From the NCBI GenBank assembly GCA_948567375.1, contig OX419762.1:45551034-45615033 (forward strand): a stretch of 64,000 bases of DNA, read 5' to 3'. The notes beneath the pieces were generated by a model. It searched no databases. It was given only the letters and a program-made list of their open reading frames with translations, and was not told the origin of the DNA. Shown piece after piece: positions 49,181-63,450 of this stretch. The position numbers were made by a program, and so were the translations under genes. Origin of the DNA: Lunularia cruciata. Lineage: Eukaryota; Streptophyta; Marchantiopsida; Lunulariales; Lunulariaceae. The number at the start of each line of letters is the position of its first letter. Positions within the stretch are counted from its first letter, which is position 1.

Positions 49181-49993
49181 AATTCCACGAGCTTGGCCAT
49201 AATTATATTCTGGGTCTTTGCATCAGGATGGCTTCCTCTGCTGTCGATCATTCTATCCTCTACGCCTATCATGTACTTCCCAATCCAGCTCACTCTCGTG
49301 ATTCTGATCATGATCGATTATCCTGAAGCCGATTGCCAGATAAAATTTATGTTACCTAGTACTTAGCAGCTCCATGTATTCACCTTTGGAATTGCGTTAA
49401 GAGATTTTATTGTTCCATATAAAAACAGGGTTTTGTGAGTGTCTAGAATGAACGATCTTGCGATCGCTGTGTATACTGATTCTGCAGTAGGTAGCTTGTT
49501 TGGAGCCTAAGGGGCCTTCATATGATTGTAGCATTGGGAGTCGTCTGGCAACACCAGCAATTAGAACTATAATCTTCAAGGAGATCTGCTGCACAGATTA
49601 AGAATTTCTCCTCATGTGTTTTTCGTTGCATGTATGAATTCAATTGAACCCAAAACTTCACATCTTCAGTTTAGGATAGCTAGGAATTGTGGACTTGGTT
49701 CCACCTTTAGTTAGCCCGTTTTACAGTGACCATTCTGAGCTGTATTATTGAAGTCCCACAAGGCATGCAAACAAGTTAAGAAGCTTGTGATGCTACCTTC
49801 GCATGTGATATACGTTATGGACATTTCTCATGTCAAGCACAGATGTTGATACAATAATCCCAGATATTTTACAGTTCCTCGTATGTTGCACCATGTACGA
49901 GTTTAATTTGGCTGCTGTAGCTTGGTGATCTAATTTTGAAGTTCAACTAAGCCACTTTGATGACTGATTTCCTCCTTTGTCTCAAAATCAGTT
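49181..49993 (+). other. Probable 3' UTR and spacer downstream of the beta-trefoil gene
   Basis: T-rich sequence with several AATAAA-like words on both strands but no exact strong poly(A) signal close to the stop. Part of it is likely transcribed with the gene. No separate gene was seen. Confidence 0.4.
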
Positions 49994-50404
49994 TTGCTCT
50001 TCAATCAGACCGTTAAAATGAATGACAGAACATTCATGCTTGCACCATGCTCCCTGGAGCTGACTCTTTGTATTCCGTCTCCAAGTCTTTTCGCTGAATC
50101 TTTTGAACTGTCAGAATATTATCCACGAGCGCCGCAGCATTTGCATCGGTTGAGCTTGGATGTCACAAAGCTCCGCCTGGAACTGCCATCAATGGTAAGT
50201 TTGTGCATGCATAAAGGACTACCAGGTTTCAGTTTCCAGGGGACGTATTGGCCAATGCATTTGCATCGGTCGATACTTGATCATGATATGCCTCAAACAG
50301 ATCAAAATTTCTGCGGGCCAGTCAGGGAAGGAAGCAGTTTCATTGACACGTTCATGATTCCAAGCGTGAACTATGGACAATCATGTAATATGGCTCTAGA
50401 CTAA
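49994..50404 (+). CDS. Uncharacterised ORF, 136 codons
   Basis: The frame starts MLFNQTVKMNDRTFMLAPC and ends CNMALD. It contains the octamer-like DNA word GCATTTGCATCGGT twice, giving QHLHRLSLD and MHLHRSILD about 41 residues apart. No known domain, signal peptide or coiled coil was seen. It begins about 810 bp after the beta-trefoil stop on the same strand, so it may be a downstream exon of an alternative transcript, part of a long 3' UTR, or chance. Base composition is like the preceding gene. Confidence 0.25.
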   Translation: MLFNQTVKMNDRTFMLAPCSLELTLCIPSPSLFAESFELSEYYPRAPQHLHRLSLDVTKLRLELPSMVSLCMHKGLPGFSFQGTYWPMHLHRSILDHDMPQTDQNFCGPVREGSSFIDTFMIPSVNYGQSCNMALD

Positions 50405-53400
50405 GTTGGGGATATTAATGCTTTAACATTTTAATCCTCGGAGAAAATGTCTGCACACGCATATTAATATAAAATGTCTAGGGGTAACGGCTGGCCACTA
50501 ATATTAGGGCCGGAACGTCCCTTGGCCGAATGCAAAGAGTGATCGGTTCATTTGCAAAACTGTGAGCATGCATGTGCAAGTCCACGCAATTGTTAGCATC
50601 CGGAGTCGAGTTCCGCCAGGGTGAGTGGCTCAGGTCGGTGCTTTTCTCCTGCAGTTGCTTCAAACACAGCAGTCCGCAGCTGGATATGAACTGGTCAGGG
50701 CACTAGGTAGCTAGCCAGATGCTATGAGAGTGCTGTCCAAGGAGAAGTACTTCTTCCAACCAGATGAACCAATATCAGGTGATCATGAGGGAACAGAGGG
50801 AATTCTTTACGCAGCAAACTTACGTAATCACTGACAAGCTTAGGTATATGCAATGCAAGAGGAGCCAGATGGAGATAGAAAGGTCGAATTTCGAACCCAA
50901 CTTAAAGCGCTACTACGTCACACATTTACTCCGAATAGAACCGTTTCTAGGTCACCCTAAAGGGTCTATCACAAGTGTCGTATAATCTTTGATGCGGAGG
51001 AACTGTGAAACATGGCCCACTGTAAGTGCTTCAAACCGCGCCGCCAGCCGTAGCTAGCTAGGCTTATAAGCGTGACGACAGAGATTACCATGCCCATTAA
51101 ACTTAGTTTCCACTTGAATACAAATAACCTAAGCTTTGGTATTACATCTTCGAGACAGTATCAATTTTACATGGATTGATCTGTCAATTGTATGTTAACA
51201 CTGTACAAAATAAGCCAATGGTCGAAGTGCAGCAGTCTGATGACAGCCCGAAGGCAATTCGTGGACTAGCAAATAGCTATTGTGGGTCACAAACTCGACC
51301 TCGGGCCCTTGTAATATTATGCAAATGTCTAGGATAACCTGTAGTCCGACTATGATCATGCAGAAGAGTTCAAGCCTATGTGTTACTTGATATCTTCACC
51401 CTGACTGAAACATCTATCTCCCGAGAGTGACGGAATTGACGGCCATCACAGGTCACTGGCACGTGGTTTGATTTCGTACCCACGCACCCATCTATGTGCT
51501 TTCTCTAGCACAGCTCATTCTGCAATAAGACCAGCGGTTTGCTGTCGGGTCCAAGTCGAGAAGATGCAAGTTCGTACGTGCACGGTTCCTTCCTTTTTCC
51601 AAGTTGTATTCAGCTTTCATTCCCTAGAGTCCTGGACGATACATGATCATGCTGAGAGAGATGTAGAGAAATGTAGAGAGACCAGTCAAACTTTGCTGAA
51701 TGAATGATGCTCCAAGGTATGTCATACTCGCTGCAACTTCGTCAGCATGTTTTATGCAAGCTTGTAATTTCATTTTGATCGTGGTGAGATTTATCTTGAT
51801 CTAGTAAGACAGGAGATCAATATGGATGATCCATCACCAGTTGACATGTTCTTCAAGCTTTGATAGTTCAGGCGTTTTCAGTGCCAACTAGGTTAACAAA
51901 ATAGATCACATGCAGACCTGTACATTTATCACTCTTTTCTACATTGATCGACCGCGTGTACCTTAACAGCTAGTTACTAACGTCGAGATAAAGTTATCCA
52001 GAATCCCGAACTACCTTTGTTAGTGAACATCTGCTGGGATGAATTTTCGAAATATATATAATACTATATCCACGCATACAATCAGTAGACAGGCTTTTTG
52101 GCTCCGGGTCCATTTATGTGAAGTACGGAGTCCTAGTGGCCTGCAACGTTCCTCTAGCTCACCCTGGCAAAGCATACAGATGTGATGATAAACCATGTCC
52201 GTCCATACAATTGCAGTAAAATTGATCAGATAAGAACTGGATTCAGGTTACACTGCTAGTTTAAAACGAATTTGAAAAATTCCTGTACTGCTGAGACTTG
52301 TCAAAAGGTCGGTTGTACCCATAAGAAGCTGGAGTAAGTCTTACTGAACAATGTTAATGTGCCTGGCCATTAGGTAGCCAATATGCACTGATGTGCACAG
52401 TTTATGACGACGTCCGTGAGTGCAACTGCAGGTAATCTGAGATCTGCCATTATCGTAGGAAAATAGCCGGGTGTTATACATTGTACCGGTAGTCCGCAAA
52501 TCCCCAATATGCAGGAACTGAGGAATGAGCCAAACCCCTGGGGAGTCCCTACATATATAACACGATAGTTCTGAGCAGTAGTGGATGTCCACTAGACATG
52601 GAAATCCATGAGTCTCAGATTGACTTGTTCAGGTGAAGTTTGACCATGTGACGACCAGAAGGTCCGAACTAAACTCAAGAACAATATACATAGTTGGAAC
52701 ATTGTTAAATGATTTGACTCATTACATCTACATGTACATGTGCATTTCAGAATAGTGTAGGACTGAAGCCGCAAAGGAATGTACATTTAACCAAACGAAT
52801 CAATTTCAAAGTAATTGGTGATACACTGGAATGTACGGATGATCGCTTTAATTTCAACTAGCAGATGTAGAATGCCCCAATGGCACCTCTATGTATACAT
52901 CTAGATCCCATATCCTATTGTACCGAGCTGAGTGATGCACACTGAGCTCCTCCTCGATCTTCCATGCTCTTATAGTACTGGCAAAGAGCTGCTGAGCTCG
53001 ATCTTCATCGACATCTTCCAACTTCTGTCGATAATGAATCAAACAAAATTTAACTAAAGTGCTCCGAATCTTGTGCCTAGGAACCATCTCGTTAATTGTC
53101 ATAGTTGCATGCTTGTACTTTGGGGAAACGCTTATCCTGTCACCTCAAAGTCTGAACGTGATACTCATCTCATACTTTTCTGCAACCAACATCCAGGGCA
53201 GGTTAGGTGCTCTTCGCTTCGGTGAAAAGGGAGCTCATTTGCGCTCGATATTGGCGAACACCAGCAAATCTCTCTTTAATTTGTCGCCATGTTAATGGAG
53301 TACATATGCATTGGTTTACATAACTGGCCTGGCCAAAATTTATATGACTTGTAAGTGACGATTAATGTTTTTTCACTGGGGAAACGTGATCCAAATTTAA

Positions 53401-55250
53401 CAGGATAGTGTGTTATACCACACTTAAGAAATGCGCATATTGTATGGCATGTGGCCCATCATTATCAGTAAAGTACTTTGAGCTCTTTTTAGTGTAAAAG
53501 TACCTGACATGGCATGTTGTGTACTTAATTTGAGAATTACTGGCCAAAATTCTCCAATGATTGACGACAATCCGACAACTTTCAATCACATCATGTATGG
53601 CCACACCCGAAACTGATTCAGACACCGCATGAAACAGGAGGTAGTATTGAATCATCAAAACCTAGCCACTACATAGTAGACTTGGACTCCATCCGTCGAT
53701 GCCAAGTGTACATATAGATGCTGATTAGCTCTTGGTTTAAACAAATCTTCTCGTAAGCAGAGGGGAAAGTGCCATATGCATAGACACACTACGGAAGACA
53801 ACTACTGTAGGACCGGGATCGATAGTGTCAATAACACTGACAAATCTTTCACACTTTTCAAAGAAAGATTGTTGCATGTACAGTGTTCATAGAGAACCTG
53901 TAGCTAGAGCGAGGCAGTCGCCTAAGAAGCACTTTGCTACCACGGTAGCCTAGTAATCGAAAGAAATTAAAGTGAATGCTGCGTGATAGTATCTAGGGTG
54001 TAAGGCTAGGCTTTTGTGGCAAAGAAACAACTGTCCACAGCGTTTGCAATTGACAGAGACAAAGCATTGTAAAGCACATTCTAGTAGACCAAATGCATGG
54101 CCTGTCCAACTATGCAGATTCTTCCACAAAACCGCTGAGATCTATACCCGGATGCTTCTCCGGTGCCTGTTTCCTCCGTTCTGTCTCTGCTTCTAGAACA
54201 CATATCAGCAGACAACTTGGATGTGCCCCAGAGAAGGATCTGCCCACTACCTTCTGCACTCTTATCCTACTTAATCAGAACAATCCATCTGCTAAACTTG
54301 ATCCCCATGGGAAGCTCTGTACTGCCTGCAATTTCGCCATCCAGCTGTCCCTATTTGAAGGTAGTTTCGGTTCTTCGCGGTGCCCTTTTAATTCCAATAA
54401 TCTGTGGCAGACGGTGTTTATCACCACTTAAGACGACAAATCATGCAGAAACATAATCTCGGAAGCTACTTGTAATTTCCTACAGAGTTTGCCACTTGCT
54501 CCTGCAATATTTTGTCACACCTGAACACGTGTTCCAGGTGTACTGTTGCAGTGGCTTATTTGGCATAAAAACGACTTCAGAGTGAATCCTTTGGACGGAG
54601 AAACTTGTATGATTCCAACGAAGTTACAATCAGCCTTAGACCCAGGCTAGTCTGGACTCACGGCTTAGTGGACATATAGTTCCAGTAAGGACAAAGAAGT
54701 GTGATGGCTAGCGGTTCGACGATATCTACGACCAGACTATTATAGTTCTTCTACATATCATTCTTCGTGTTTTGGGGAGTTCCGGGATCATCACTTTATT
54801 TGATAGTGTTTACTGCCATGCAACATCGTACTTCGTGGTCCTCTTCTTGTATTCAAGTATTAGGCTATGCTGATGGGTGGGCCTCGACATGACTGTCTGG
54901 ATCTGTATGTTATTTGTACCTGCCTAAACTAGCGAATGGAATTGATGCTCAATTTTGTCAGTTTCATGAGATCAGAATCCCAAAATTCTAGGTCTATCGA
55001 GAATTATCTGTCAGATTGTGAAGCTGGAAACAGACCGAATGGTGAAATCGTTATTCTGCTGGAAGTTTAATTCTTCAGTTTAATTGATTGAGCGTTAGCT
55101 TTCAATATTTCTTTTGAAAGTTTGATTCTCGATGTCCAGCAAGACTTGGCTTCATGATCATACAGGGATCAAACCCACGCCGGCACCCAATGATGTCACA
55201 GGTTCACCGCAATGAGGCATAGTTAAACAACTCCGATGCTGGAGCAGAGG
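50405..55250. other. Spacer, no gene recognised
   Basis: Mixed composition with short frames only. The longest, at 54014-54456 (three overlapping frames of 60-112 codons), resembles no known family. No RNA gene, element end or tail was found here, so this is the longest stretch free of the LINE family. Confidence 0.5.
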
Positions 55251-55259
55251 AAGCAGTGC

Positions 55260-55482
55260 CTATTTAAAGAAAGCCGCATAGCAAGCCCGCTGGTTGAGTC
55301 TTCCACACTGATCGATTACAGCTACCCATTACTCCAAGAAGTCGAAGATGTAAGTGTATAAATTATAAATGGTCCACACTACAGTAGATAAGTCCAGTAT
55401 GATTGTTACGTTTTACCACAGGTTTGAAAATTTCACAGTACTTGATGATGAGGCAGTAGCTTTAAGTTCTCTTGAACAATAA
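55260..55482 (+). CDS. Possible short spliced gene encoding a 20-residue peptide
   Basis: TATTTAAAG near 55261 could be a TATA box, with a start site about 30 bp later. A strong donor GTAAGT begins at 55350 and an acceptor TTTTACCACAG ends at 55421, giving a 72-bp intron, near the usual minimum in plants. Splicing joins AT (55348-55349) to G (55422), which creates an ATG followed by 19 codons, MFENFTVLDDEAVALSSLEQ, and TAA at 55480-55482. Unspliced RNA has ATGTAA, a start followed at once by a stop. The function is unknown. All signals are short and may coincide by chance, and exon two may be longer with other splicing. Confidence 0.2.
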
Positions 55483-58074
55483 AGATAACCGAAGCTACTT
55501 TTTAACGAAAAGGTGCGGTGATTTATGGAAGTAGCCATTCTCGCTCGATCCGCAACACGTAACGCCTTGTACATGCCATCTTTCGCGAGTAGCGTCTGAA
55601 ATGAGCCATCCAATCGAAGTTTGTGGGGCCCCAGGACATTCACTAGGCGCGGACATATACCAGTCGCATGCCACTTTTGTGTGAATCATTGAATCAAGCC
55701 CTGAAGCATCTGCGATTTGCATGATTTGATTAAATGCATGTTGATGTTCTAGTCTTTCTTCATGTATCATCACCGAGTTAAAGTTCCAGGAATAAAACCT
55801 ATCCAGGAGAAAATATCATCAGCAACTAGCGCTCATATCAAATTGATCATGAAAAAGTCGAAGCCAGCTTACACAGATGGTAAGTTTCGCGGAGATACGT
55901 GACGTCGACACAGATATTTGATGGAGATGATGATCACGAAATAGTTCCGGGATATGGTTATTCAACAACAAAAGTAATTTATAAAAAGTTTGAGCACAAC
56001 TTTGGAGATTAGAATCGATCCAGAAAGAGGCTTTGGATGCACCAATCTTGGCGGAGTTTCTGGACTGTTTCCATCATGAAAGTACACATATCCGAGGTCA
56101 TTCGTATATATCACTGCAGTTTAATTTTACCGCTACCTTTAAATTGCAAGGTAGCGAAGATTCTCTAGTTAAATGGGGAAAGGAAAGCTGCAGCCAGTGA
56201 GCATGGTCACAGAATCTTCTACCCATTGCAAGTTTGGTAAGCATTAGAATTAACTATCAAACGTGTGAAGACCGTTAGAGGTGACACCTTCCTTATCGCC
56301 TGCATGAGTTGTGGTTGTGGGTCCAAAACGTAAGCGGGATTTTACCCAGATCTAGAATCAATTGATGATCATATGGATCATTGTGATTCTGATGCTCTTC
56401 CCAACAAAAGTACTGTAGTAACTAGAGTCTGGAGTAGCAAATTTACTGTCATTCTTGTCTAACACAAGCACAGCACATCTGGGCATATGGATATCAGAGC
56501 TGCAATATTCCTCCTCCTGTGTCAATCTTATGTGAGACCACCACGTCGGGGTAATCTACTGAGAGATTGGAGACCTCAGCTTTGTAACATTTCGAAAGTG
56601 CTAGCTTACCACCAGTCCTTGATCATGGGGGACGTCGCTAGTATATATGGTGGATCTCTTTTGGTGGAGAATCTCAAAAAGAATACGAGTTCTAAGACGG
56701 CTTCGAGAGGATGAGATCAGGATAGGAGCTGGATGACGTCTCAAAGATCTGTACAAACCAAATTCTGTCCCAAACTTCACTTCTGTTTTGTCATCATTGC
56801 TCAGAGCAGACCGGTTGGTTCCTCGTAGTTCTGATCTCGATGGCAACCGTCGCCTCACACCCTTCCACATTGCCATCTGTTGAGTGTTTAAGGCTCCAGA
56901 CGAAGAGAATCTACTCTCAGGTAATCTAGGCGTTGTGTTGCTGGAGGTCCCCAGCCCTACGCCGTACGCGTATACATCTCGGACAGGGTAACAAGATTTC
57001 TGCAGTCAGAGGATGAAGCAAGCATGATTATCTTCGGATGGTGTGGTAATGATGCAAAGGTTTTCCTGTTGCACAGCGCCAGATTTGTACAACCAGTAGC
57101 TACTAACTGGCAGTCTCCTGTCTGCTTCAAACAATTCGCACCTCAAATGTCATGCTGCGCAGCAGGTGAGGTTAGATAACAGAAACTCTGTATTAAACTT
57201 TTAATAGGCTCGTACCTTGACTAGAACATGCCGTATTCCATACGTACGGTAAAACAAAGAAGAGTAAGGAGTGACGTCAACACCTTCACGCTGTGATCAG
57301 TACGCAATTCTTGACAGAATTGCCGGTGACAGTGTAAACAGTGTCGTGAGTGATTCACAGACGATATAAAAACATGTACAGTAGAAGCAGTATGGATTTG
57401 TATTTCCATTTGTGTATTTGTATTTGTTCTCTCCATTTCATAACTCGTGGTTTTGTCATGTGCCAATGTGGAGAACCTGCATTACATGTGGTATAAGAAA
57501 GATTAGAGTAATCTACTGCAGGCTTAGTTTATCAAATCTGCCGTATACGTCACGGTGAACGATCTTTGATTTGGAAGTTAGGTGGTGAAGTGCACACTGT
57601 AACCTTTTGGACCTCACTGCGGTGAGTGCATCGGGTAGATGATATTGTGGGACAATTCCATAGTTATCTACTACCTAGCACATGTGAAGGTATCCGTTAA
57701 ACCTTTTCCCTTTTGTTCTTGTATCTCTCGTTGCCTTGTTGTTGTCACATTTGTCTTACGTGGCCTAGGCCTCAGGTTTTGGAAGTCTGTGGATTCTTCG
57801 TAACGAGGCGTACAAAGATGGATTTGACAGTACCCCAACTTTGGCACTTAGACTTAACGGTACCACACGTTGGCAGCAAGATTTACCAAAACCCAAAAGC
57901 TTGAGGTACGTGGACCAACGTTGCAGCTGCTTGTCTTCGTTGGCAGTTTGATGTGGACCAGCATGCAGCTGACTGTACTAGCCGGCGAATGCGAATTGAT
58001 TCAGACCTTTTCGTGCAAGATATTCAGAATTTCCTCTAACTGCGATGATCTATGCGGGGTTTGCTTGCCTATTT
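55483..58074. other. Spacer, no gene recognised
   Basis: Frames of up to 92 codons (for example 55495-55773 and 56601-56876, minus) have no recognisable domain. No RNA gene was seen. Confidence 0.5.
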
Positions 58075-58122
58075 ACTAATGAACGTTTATAAAAGTAAGA
58101 TCTAGCTGTACAAAGAGCTTAG

Positions 58123-58610
<488 letters not shown>

Positions 58611-58734
58611 GTTAAGTCTTTCCGCCAAGTTGGGGTGCCCGTTGAGTCCAAATGCCAACGTCGGGTATTGTTAATTCAATCTCTGCGAGGCGCAAACTAC
58701 TGTGATACTCGTCTTTGTCCTTATTAATGAGTAA

Positions 58735-58821
58735 TCATTTGTCCTTTTTCATCTCTCCCTTGTACGGCTCGATGGGTTTTCATCTTTCATTTTTTCAACG
58801 CGGTGGTCTTTTCTCTTTTTT
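58735..58821 (+). mobile_element. LINE 3' tail just downstream of the rbcL fragment
   Basis: Contains CATCTCTCCCTTGTACGGC, TCGATGGGTTTTCATC and ACGCGGTGGTCTTTTCTC, the last part of the LINE tail. About 125 bp of unidentified sequence separates it from the rbcL similarity. CCTATTT occurs after the tail (58822-58828) and before the rbcL fragment (58068-58074). If real, this would make both parts one insertion, but seven bases is weak. Confidence 0.75.
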
Positions 58822-58929
58822 CCTATTTGTTCACGAAATTTAGAGGCCTCTAGATCCTATCATAATGTCGAAGAGTCCAACAGACCTATCGAATGGACAT
58901 TGGTCCAGTGCTAAGGAGCTTTTCTATTC

Positions 58930-59595
58930 TTTGCCGCCTAAGAGTGTAAGAGTAGACTTATATTTTAGCTGAGAGGAGCAGGTGATAGTGATAGATGTTA
59001 TAGTTATATATTCTATGCGTGATATAGTTTTGAAGGGAATGATTACTCATACTCCTAGATGTTAGGCGTGCAGAATGGTAGCATGCAAGGTCTCCAAGTA
59101 TAGAGATATGCAACGAGGTCACCCTCTTTGTTGCTCTAGCCTTGGAGTTATTTGGATCTATGGATACAACATTAGACACATTTGATAGAGAGTGCAAGAG
59201 TGTTATCATAATAGACGCCAGGGTACCATTGTCATTCTCGTACTTTGTAATATATTTTAGAAAAACATATAGATATCAAGGGTGTCATTCTCATACTTTA
59301 TAGTATATTTTAGGTGACATGTGTCTATTGCTCTACAACGAGCAATGATTACATTAGATTGCATCAAGTTGATGTAATCCATAGGAGAGCAATCACTCTA
59401 GATGATGCTTCTTCAAAGGTTACCGTAGTATGTAGACCTTGGGACTTGCATAGCTCGGATATTTAAGGTGGTAAAGCAGATTTCTCATATCAATACTATT
59501 GGAACCTAGCACCATTTTACCTCTTTTGTCTCCCTTGTAAGGCTTGATGGGTCTTCCCATCCTTCCATGTGTTCTAGGTGGTCATCTTTTTCTCT
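58930..59595 (+). mobile_element. LINE copy 4, 5'-truncated to the endonuclease region and tail
   Basis: Starts near GTAAGAGTAGACTTATATTTT (the R-x-DLYL block of the endonuclease) and continues through GGTCTCCAAGTATAGAGATATG (KVSKYRDM) and CTAGCCTTGGAGTTATTTGG (LALELFG) to a decayed tail (GGAACCTAGCACC, GATGGGTCTTCCCATCC). The sequence GTCATTCT.GTACTTT.TA.TATATTTTAG is duplicated at about 59230-59320. Stops break all frames. Confidence 0.8.
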
Positions 59596-62500
59596 ACTTT
59601 CATTGCCTCTCCAGACTGTGAATGGCCGCATGTTGTGTTATGGACACCTGATTTCACTCCTGATCAGAATTAGGAGAAACCTCCGTCTGTCAGTTTCAAT
59701 TTTTAACTTTAAATCTGGTTCCGACCGTAGAGTGTCCAACCGACTGATGGCCGTGGTTAGCTTGTGTGCATATGTGCTTTTGTGCTCTTCATGATTCAAG
59801 TGACAAAGCGACCGAAGTGACAAAACTAATGTGTCCTAGTAATAATTGTCCTTGGGGACCATATGTCTATTCATGATTGGCACAAGCAACTCAAAAGGAT
59901 AGGCTCAGAAGTCCCTTCAAGTTGTATGTCCTGTTGGAGCCCCGTCGTGATAGACATCCTTTAGCCTATCATCACTGACACCAGGCGCTTGACATTCACT
60001 TTCGGGACTTTGAGTAAGAGCATCTTCATAATAGAATGGAAAATGGTTCATCTTCTTTCAACTTTCGTTCATGTTGGTCAAATTGTTCTGATATAAAATA
60101 TGATTGGATATTAACAACAGTTCTTCCACGTAAACAGAAATAGACCGGTTTGGAGAGTTAAAGTTCTTCACTTATCATTGAAAAGTAATTTTCCGATGTA
60201 CCTTTCACCTCAAAAGTGCAAATGACAGGAATTATTCCAAAAAGTGAGGTATAATTAATACTTTGGCTTGTTCATGCCGAACTAGGGAGATGAATTTTTG
60301 ACATGTATATTAACTTATTCAGAATTCCAAGCATAGCTTATTTCGTTATTTCACAATTGTAATCACTTCATGACTAAGTAGAACTAAATAAATTAAATAG
60401 AACTGTCTTATTTCTATATAAATACTTTTTTGTCCTGCGATAGGTTCATTCCTCTAGTTATAGGATTCTATAACTAGCTCAAATAGTAGGTTCTTTAGGA
60501 ATCAAACATGTGTTGATGTTGTCCGGAAAGTCTAGAAACTAACGTTAAACCTCTAAAGCAACACCTCTAACACCTGTCAAACAGGCATTAGAGGTGGTTA
60601 TTATGCACATGTGTGCAAATCATTCAAATTGGACAAATCTCACAAACAAATTGAAAACCACACTTGTGGATTTACATTGAGTTTGCTCAATAAACTTATC
60701 GTCACAGACCAAAGCAGACTTCTGATCCCGAGCGAATTCATCGTCGCAGTTCGCATCTTCAAAATCTACCATCAATAATCATCATATTCCATTGCAACCT
60801 CAAGTTTAACCCCAATTTAATCCCAGAATTTTATTTTCCGTCATGTCACTTTCTCAAGACTTTGAGAAAATATCGCTTCTACTTTGCAGACGTAGTTATT
60901 ATATATTATATAGGTAGAAATTTTTAATCAATTTAAGAGGATGAAGATTTGTGGAGGGATCACACTCCATAAGACTAATGAGTAGTGTTTAAGTCTTTTA
61001 TGATGTAACCGTTTTGGCATAAGGCTTTAAATCGTAATAGAGGAAGACAACCAGCTGAAGAATGTCTATTTCTATCCATAAAATATCCTTACATATCTTC
61101 AGTTTCAAGTCACTATGCCTAATCTACAAAGTTTTTGATAGGAAGGTCCAATCTTGAGCGTATTTCTGCCTAATCCATGATAAGATAGACCAAAGCATGA
61201 CAAGAATTCCGTTTCCATGATCCGTGATGTACTTCCTTATTGTCTCATCGTTGGAATCCTAACCTATGGATACCATCAACAAAGTGTGATGGGTTATTTG
61301 CAATCAAGGATCTTTAGGCTAGAGATTTCACCATAAATTTGTTTGGTAAAGCCTTTCTAAATCTTGAAACTAAAATGGAGATCATAGTGGCAACTTATCC
61401 TTTAAAATCACAGTTGAGAATTTGTTCTTTCAAGCATTATTGGATAAATTATTTTTGAGATGAACAGACCAACCAAAACGTTTAATTAACACTCTAGATG
61501 TTGAAGATTCAAGTAATAATATTGATAGACAAAAGTCTCTCATATAGGTGGTTCCAACACTTCATTTTGACAAGCCTTTGAGTCTCCAGTACCAACCTAT
61601 TATTAATACATATGTTTTCATCATTTAATAACTTTGCCAAGGATATCAGGAATGCACCAATATTCAACTATTTTTTATAACTTATAGTAAGTGGTTTGTT
61701 TTAGAGTGTTGAAGTGTCCTTTTTTATCGTTGTTCATACTCATGAAGATGTATATAAAAAAAATTTGAGTTTCGCAAGCATTATGAATAAGTTTTTTCCT
61801 CATTCAATATTTTATAATCTATTTAGTGTCTTAAGAAGACCTCATCATGCCATAATTTTGATGAATATTACAAACAATAAATCATATGTTGTACCTTGTG
61901 CCTTGAAAATTCTGGGTCTATCTAATTCTATTACTGATTGGTTCTCAAAATAGATGGATTTCAATAAACCAAAAAATATAGATATTCCACATAATATAGC
62001 TAGAGCATGGAAAAGTAATTTTCCAACACAAGGTTACAAATATAATCCTTCCTTTCAATGTTGAAGCTTTAATTAGCAATAAGATATATTTCATGCTAAG
62101 GCTAATAAGACACTTTCACACTTGAGGAAATTTGTAAAATATTTGGAGTTGGTAGCAACTTGAAATGCATGAAAAGATATTTTCTATAATCAGATTATGG
62201 AGAATGTCAAGTATTATAGTTATTATTGAAATATGCATATGGGATAGTCATTGTAGTAAAAATATTTAAACATGTTTTGTCAAGAACACCATAGTATAGG
62301 GTATCTAGATGATAACTAGTCCCACAAACTGTATATGTCCATGAAAAGGATTTATTGGCTCAATAGTTGCAAGGAGAATAGGAGAAAAGGATGAATTTTT
62401 TGTTGAATTCTTTAAAGATAGATCTTATGATAGGTCTAATTTTTCATTGGATAGATAATTAAGTTGGTCAGCACTTGATATTAATTTAAAGAAGAATTGA

Positions 62501-62844
62501 AGCTTTCTAAATAAGGTGGCTTTAGGAAGACTTTACAAATATAAATCATTTCCAAACTAGGTATAGTTGAATTCTTGTAACTCAAATGCAAAGAATGAAA
62601 TAAGAGGAAGAGAAGAAGATAATATATACCTATATCCTAATACCCTTTGTAGAAATAAAAATCTAGAATAATAATAAAAATATATAGATGAGACAAAGCA
62701 TAGGTTTTGCTACGTTCATGTATTTTACTTCTGGATTTCAAAAGCAAATATGCTTACCAAAGAAATCTATTAAATGATGTCAAAAGGATAATGAATCTTA
62801 ATTTTTTCAAGAAAATAAGAGGGAAAAATGCAACCTGCCTAGTA
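59596..62844. other. AT-rich spacer with a small hairpin and one weak ORF
   Basis: A hairpin at 60562-60596 has CACCTCTAA / TTAGAGGTG outer arms and CCTGT / ACAGG inner arms. The frame 61714-61953 (79 codons, plus) has no recognisable domain. Composition is strongly AT-rich after 60000. Decayed transposon sequence is likely but not identifiable. Confidence 0.5.
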
Positions 62845-63450
62845 AAATAAGAACAATGGGAAGACAAGCTCCTATCAAGTTGTACAAGGATAAAATCTAG
62901 GTAATAAATGGAGTAAAATCCTAATAGTATTTGAATGAGAAATATATCTTATTGTGAATAGGATGTTAGAGCTATGTCACTTATAAAATCTATACATTGG
63001 AGTATCCAAAGAAGTGTCCCTGGCATGATTTCTCTCTTATGGATTGCAGCAACCAATGCTCTAAAGAGCAATGGACAAATTTTGTCTAAAGTAAACTACA
63101 AAATTAAAATTAAGAGTGGTACCTCCTATAGTCTTGTATAATGAGCTCTCATACAACCTTAACAAACTCATCAAATGGCATATTCATCATTTATATAACT
63201 CCAAAGCTAGAGGAACAAAGAAGTAACCTTGTTATGTATTCATATAGTGTGAGATTTTGGTTGTTGTTGCTTCATTTTCAGCCCATCAAGAGGATGGATA
63301 ATCACCACCCAAAAAGTGAATTATGTATAGGATGTGTAAGTACAACATCCACTTCTATTACTTGATCATCTTGGACTAAGTCTACCTTAATGTGTTTTGT
63401 TTGCAAAGCATACCAATACTCTCTTCAAGTAAAATATTAACTATCTTGTG
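62845..63450 (-). mobile_element. LINE copy 5, 5'-truncated, most decayed
   Basis: Read on the minus strand, the tail appears as CCTTGTACAACTTGATAGG then GTCTTCCCATTG (about 62920-62855). The upstream part matches copy 1 at 15260-15660, for example TTTGTTCCTCTAGCTTTGG (the VPLALE block) and CATTGCTCTTTAGAGC. The 5' end fades near 63450. It shows more changes than the other copies, in agreement with its AT-rich surroundings. Confidence 0.7.
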
